In this document: one piece after another, positions 60,593 through 64,000 of the stretch
Position numbering within the stretch: position 1 is the stretch's first letter
Layout: every line of letters starts with the position of its first letter
Source of the DNA: Burkholderia latens
GTDB lineage: Bacteria; Pseudomonadota; Gammaproteobacteria; Burkholderiales; Burkholderiaceae
Assembly (NCBI RefSeq): GCF_001718795.1
Contig: NZ_CP013435.1
Span: 1,054,001 to 1,118,000, forward strand
Length of the DNA: 64,000 nt
Direction of reading: 5' to 3'
The notes under the pieces: generated by a model
What the model was told of the DNA's origin: nothing
What the model saw: only the letters and a program-made list of their open reading frames with translations
The model's database searches: none
Program-made: the position numbers and the translations under genes

Positions 60593-62064
60593 CGACGACG
60601 TTGTTGCTGGCGGCGGTCGTCGTGCTGGCCGTCGCGCTCGCGGTGGCGATCGTCGCGATCATGCGCGGCGGCCGTCACGACGATGCCGTTGTGCTCGGCG
60701 ACCAGATCGAGGACGCCGCGCACGCGCAGGCGCTGGCGCTGGAGCGACTCGAACGCGAGTTGCGCGGCGAGATCGTCGAGAACGCCCGCGGCTCGCGCAC
60801 CGAGCTGGCCGGTAATTTCTCGCAGCTTCAGCAGACGCTCGCGACGCAGCTGACGAGCATCGCGACCGTGCAGAACAACCAGATCGACGGTTTCGCGCAG
60901 CAGCTCGGCAAGCTCGTCGCCGCGAACGCGCAGCAGTTCGATGCGATGCGCGAGAGCGCGCAGCGCCAGGCGCAGCAGGCGCGCGACGAGCAAACCGTCG
61001 CACTGCGCCTGTTCGGCGACACGCTGAACAGGCAGCTCACGCAATTGACGGAGGCGAACGATCGGCGGATCGGTGAAGTGCGCGCGACGCTCGAGCAGCG
61101 GCTGAAGGAAATCGAGACGAACAACGCGGCGAAGCTCGAGGAAATGCGCCGCACCGTCGACGAGAAGCTGCATGCGACGCTCGAGCAGCGGCTCGGCGAA
61201 TCGTTCAAGCTCGTGTCCGACCGGCTCGAACAGGTGCACCGCGGACTCGGCGAGATGCAGACGCTCGCGGCCGGTGTCGGCGATCTGAAGAAGGTGCTGA
61301 CGAACGTGAAGACACGCGGCACGTGGGGCGAGGTGCAGCTCGAGGCGCTGCTCGAACAGATGCTGACGCCCGATCAGTATGCGAAGAACGTCGCGACGGT
61401 GCCCAAGAGCGGCGAACGCGTCGAATTCGCGATTCGGCTGCCGGGGCGCGACGCAGGTACGCGCGATGCGCCGCCGGTATGGCTGCCGATTGATGCGAAG
61501 TTCCCGCGCGAGGACTACGAGCGGCTGATCGATGCGCAGGAGCGCGCCGATTCGGTCGCGGTCGAGGAAGCCGCCCGGGCGCTCGAAGCGCGCGTGCGGA
61601 TGGAGGCGCGCACGATCGCCGAGAAGTACGTCGCGCCGCCGCACACGACCGATTTCGCGTTGCTGTTCTTGCCGACCGAAGGACTGTATGCGGAGATCCT
61701 GCGCCGTCCGGGGCTGACCGACCTGCTGCAGCGCGACTACCGGGTGACGGTGGCCGGGCCGACCACGCTGACCGCGCTGTTGAACAGCTTGCAGATGGGC
61801 TTCCGTACGCTCGCGATCGAGCAGCGCTCGAGCGAGGTGTGGCAGGTGCTCGGCGCGGTGAAGACCGAGTTTGGCAAGTTCGGCGACGTGCTTGCGCGCA
61901 CGAAAGCGCAACTCGAAACGGTCACGCGCTCGATCGAGGCGGCCGAGCAGCGCACTCGCGTGATGAACCGCAAGCTGAAGCAGGTCGAGGCGTTGCCGGG
62001 CGAGACGGCGGCCGGGCTGCTCGGCGCGGACGCCGCGGATGGCGCCGATGCCGACGACGCATGA
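60589..62064 (+). CDS. rmuC: DNA recombination protein RmuC
   Basis: A 491-residue protein with one N-terminal membrane helix (about 2-20), a long coiled coil (about 40-215, with many LEQRL/ETNNAAKLEEMRRTVDEK repeats) and the RmuC nuclease-like domain: KTRGTWGEVQLEALLEQMLT, WLPIDAKFPREDYERLIDA and DFALLFLPTEGLYAEIL. RmuC limits inversion at short repeats in E. coli. It is translationally coupled to the dehydrogenase gene. Confidence 0.94.
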   Translation: MTTTLLLAAVVVLAVALAVAIVAIMRGGRHDDAVVLGDQIEDAAHAQALALERLERELRGEIVENARGSRTELAGNFSQLQQTLATQLTSIATVQNNQIDGFAQQLGKLVAANAQQFDAMRESAQRQAQQARDEQTVALRLFGDTLNRQLTQLTEANDRRIGEVRATLEQRLKEIETNNAAKLEEMRRTVDEKLHATLEQRLGESFKLVSDRLEQVHRGLGEMQTLAAGVGDLKKVLTNVKTRGTWGEVQLEALLEQMLTPDQYAKNVATVPKSGERVEFAIRLPGRDAGTRDAPPVWLPIDAKFPREDYERLIDAQERADSVAVEEAARALEARVRMEARTIAEKYVAPPHTTDFALLFLPTEGLYAEILRRPGLTDLLQRDYRVTVAGPTTLTALLNSLQMGFRTLAIEQRSSEVWQVLGAVKTEFGKFGDVLARTKAQLETVTRSIEAAEQRTRVMNRKLKQVEALPGETAAGLLGADAADGADADDA

Positions 62065-62097
62065 CGCAGCGCGTGTGCGGCCGAAATCGGCGGGAAT

Positions 62098-62130
62098 AAA
62101 AAACGGGCGCCGCGGCGCCCGTCTCGTTTT
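62098..62130. terminator. Bidirectional terminator between rmuC and the GNAT gene
   Basis: ACGGGCGCC-GC-GGCGCCCGT with an A tract on one side (T run on the minus strand) and CTCGTTTT on the other. Confidence 0.85.
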
Positions 62131-62162
62131 GCAGCGGTGCCGGCGTCGTAGCCGGCCGGCGT

Positions 62163-62648
62163 TCAGTGTGCGGCGAGCGCATCCAGCGCATCGCCGGTGA
62201 CTCGCACGATGCGCCACTCGGGCAGCACGGTAGCGCCCATCTTCTCGTAGAAGTCGATCGCGGGCGTGTTCCAGTCGAGTACCGACCATTCGAAGCGGCC
62301 GCAGCGGCGCTCGACGGCCAGTGCTGCGAGGTGCCGCAGCATCGCGGTGCCGAGCCCCGAGCCGCGTTGCGACGGCTGCACGTACAGATCCTCGAGATAC
62401 AGGCCGCGACGCCCGAGGAACGTCGAATAGTTGTGGAAAAACAGCGCGTACGCGACCACCGCGCCGTCGCGCTCGGCCACCAGCGCTTCGGCGGCGGGGT
62501 GCGCGCCGAACACCGCGTCGGCAAGATCGGCGTCGGTGGCGACGAACAGGTGCGTGAGCTTCTCGAACTCGGCCAGCTCGCGCATCAGCGCGAGAATCGC
62601 GCCTACGTCGCGTAGTTCCGCCGCGCGGATCAGCGGCACGTTGCTCAC
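62163..62648 (-). CDS. GNAT family N-acetyltransferase
   Basis: A 161-residue acetyltransferase with the acetyl-CoA motif in YLEDLYVQPSQRGSGLGTAM, then LDWNTPAIDFYEKMGA, close to the diamine/spermidine acetyltransferase subgroup. It starts with a GTG that overlaps the upstream DUF4282 gene by 4 bp. Substrate not known. Confidence 0.88.
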   Translation of the reverse strand: MSNVPLIRAAELRDVGAILALMRELAEFEKLTHLFVATDADLADAVFGAHPAAEALVAERDGAVVAYALFFHNYSTFLGRRGLYLEDLYVQPSQRGSGLGTAMLRHLAALAVERRCGRFEWSVLDWNTPAIDFYEKMGATVLPEWRIVRVTGDALDALAAH

Positions 62649-62920
62649 GCTTCCTCCGGCGGATCGGACAGCACGATCTCGATGCCGCCGAAGCGCGACG
62701 CGACCCAGTTGTATGCGTGGCAGGCGATCCACAGCAGCACGAAACCGAGGATCGCGTTCAGCAGCAGAGCGCTCAGGATCGTGCTCAATTCGACCATTCC
62801 GTAGCGGATGTACGCGACCAGGATGCCGAGCAGCACGATCGGCACGCTGAACGTCAGGTAGACGAGGATCAGCGCCTTCGCGGTCTGCCCCGCGGCGATC
62901 GACGAGATTTGTTTCTTCAT
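62645..62920 (-). CDS. DUF4282 membrane protein
   Basis: A 91-residue protein with two transmembrane helices (about 17-38 and 47-70) flanked by polar ends, as in DUF4282. LTFSVPIVLLGILVAYIRYG and LLNAILGFVLLWIACHAYNW are the helices. Function unknown. It is translationally coupled to the acetyltransferase gene. Confidence 0.8.
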   Translation of the reverse strand: MKKQISSIAAGQTAKALILVYLTFSVPIVLLGILVAYIRYGMVELSTILSALLLNAILGFVLLWIACHAYNWVASRFGGIEIVLSDPPEEA

Positions 62921-62957
62921 GTGCGGATTGCCCCCGTAGAGATATACCGATTGGAAT

Positions 62958-64000
62958 TCAGATCAGGCCGTCGAGCGGCAGGATGTCGACCCGGGCGCCC
63001 GCGTCGACTGCCGCAGTATCGTGGCCCAGGACGATGAAGCAGTTCGCGGCTGCAAGGCCGCTCAGCGATGCGGAGCTCTGCGAGCCGGTCGGCGCGACGT
63101 GCCACTCGCCGTCCGCCGCGCGCGTCGCGATCGCGCGCAGGTATTCGGTGCGGCCCGCGCGCTTCTTCAGCGCCTGCGTACTGCGGGCCGGATACATCGC
63201 CGGCGGCGCTGCGTGCGCGCCGGCAAGCGTCAGCAGCGCGGGGCGCACGATAGCGTAGAACGTCACGGCGGACGCGACTGGATTGCCGGGCAACCCGAAG
63301 AACAACACATGGCCGGCATGGCCGGCGCGCGCGAGCGTGCCGGCGGCAAGCGGCCGGCCGGGCCGCAATGCGAGGCTCGCGAATGTCACGTCGCCGAGCC
63401 GCGCCATCACGTCGCGCGTGAAGTCGGCTTCGCCGACCGACACGCCGCCCGACGTGATCACTGCGTCGGCGTGGGCCGCGACGGCGTCGCGCAGCGCGCG
63501 CTCGAGTGCGGCCGGATCGTCGCGGACGATCCCGAAATCGAGTGCGTCGACGTGCAGCCGTTCGAGCATCGCGATCAGCATCCCCCGATTGCTGTCGTAC
63601 AGCGCGCCGCGGTCGAGCGGCTCGCCGGGTTCGCGCAGTTCGTCGCCGGTCGAGAACACGGCGACGCGTATACGACGGCGCACCGTGACCTCGCGCAGGC
63701 CGAACGACGCGAGCAGCCCGAGATCGGACGGGCGCAGGATGCGGCCGGCGGGGAGCGCGCACGCGCCGCGCGCGAGATCCTCGCCGGCCCGGCGGCAGTT
63801 TGCGCCGCGCGCGACATCGCGCGGCGCGAAGCGGACAACGTCCCCGTCCACGTGCACGCGTTCTTGCGGAATGACCGTGTCGCAACCTGCCGGCATCGGC
63901 GCACCGGTCATGATGCGGACGCATGCGCCGGGCGGGACCGCCGCGTCGAACGGATGGCCGGCATACGCGGCGCCGGCGATCGTCAGCGCGATGTCGGCTG
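62958..64000 (-). CDS. moeA: Molybdopterin molybdenumtransferase, N-terminus cut by window
   Basis: Inserts molybdate into adenylated molybdopterin. The visible 347 residues run from ADIALTIAGAAYAGHPFDAA through IMTGAPMPAGCDTV, STGDELREPGEPLDRGALYD, ITSGGVSVGEADFTRDVM, and GLPGNPVASAVTFYAIVRPA, to domain IV at the end. The N-terminal part of about 60-75 residues lies beyond the window. MogA, the enzyme of the previous step, is at 35965-36579. Confidence 0.93.
   Translation of the reverse strand, partial: ADIALTIAGAAYAGHPFDAAVPPGACVRIMTGAPMPAGCDTVIPQERVHVDGDVVRFAPRDVARGANCRRAGEDLARGACALPAGRILRPSDLGLLASFGLREVTVRRRIRVAVFSTGDELREPGEPLDRGALYDSNRGMLIAMLERLHVDALDFGIVRDDPAALERALRDAVAAHADAVITSGGVSVGEADFTRDVMARLGDVTFASLALRPGRPLAAGTLARAGHAGHVLFFGLPGNPVASAVTFYAIVRPALLTLAGAHAAPPAMYPARSTQALKKRAGRTEYLRAIATRAADGEWHVAPTGSQSSASLSGLAAANCFIVLGHDTAAVDAGARVDILPLDGLI

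Noticed and set aside
60241..62289. 682-codon minus-strand open frame
   Set aside because: Mirror of rmuC, including its coiled-coil codons.

Overview
The window reads as a core stretch of the larger chromosome of a Burkholderia species, most likely of the B. cepacia complex. This rests on the high GC content with strong third-position bias, on 360-residue SerC, 570-residue RpsA and 107-residue IhfB proteins of familiar Burkholderia type, and on the order serC-pheA-tyrA-aroA-cmk-rpsA-ihfB-lapA-lapB-udg-hldA-hldD. This is recognition by eye, not a database match. I see no insertion sequences, prophage genes, integrases or CRISPR arrays. About 69 protein genes and two tRNA genes fill nearly all the sequence.

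Layout. 1-8.3 kb: end of a DUF2059 protein gene, then serine/aromatic amino acid synthesis (serC, pheA, tyrA, aroA), cmk, rpsA and ihfB. 8.4-13.5 kb: lapA and lapB, UDP-glucose dehydrogenase, and the heptose genes hldA and hldD, which together supply and balance lipopolysaccharide synthesis. 13.5-18.4 kb: an exported helix-hairpin-helix protein, cysM, mltB, a histone-deacetylase-family hydrolase and a lipase-like hydrolase. 18.6-25.3 kb: metNIQ methionine importer, etfBA, dadA and a divergent Lrp-type regulator. 25.3-28.3 kb: a radical SAM gene under a clear LexA-type operator, a TM2-like membrane protein and a sorbosone-dehydrogenase-like protein.

28.4-30.7 kb: the rpsP-rimM-trmD-rplS operon. 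30.8-39.3 kb: CoA pyrophosphatase, a CobD/CbiB-like protein, rsgA, an M48 protease, orn, mogA, darP, pmbA and folA. 39.3-45.5 kb: a secreted hypothetical protein, a VpsR-like sigma-54 activator, thyA and a large exported DUF6600 protein. 45.7-50.7 kb: an ArsR-type regulator, a 46-residue lipoprotein, a thioesterase, fumC, a MATE pump and an S4 RNA-binding protein. 50.9-55.1 kb: two uncharacterised proteins, azlCD with an AraC regulator, and creA.

55.2-64 kb: two identical tRNA-Asn genes, a 7Fe ferredoxin, pncB, a LutC-like protein, an ion-transporter-family antiporter, a hydroxyacid dehydrogenase, rmuC, a GNAT acetyltransferase, a DUF4282 protein and moeA, which runs off the end. The most interesting signals are regulatory: a 17-bp-arm LexA palindrome exactly over the promoter of the radical SAM gene, a terminator-like hairpin pressed against the metN start codon, a TetR-type operator before etfBA, and a c-di-GMP-type sigma-54 activator placed between folA and thyA.
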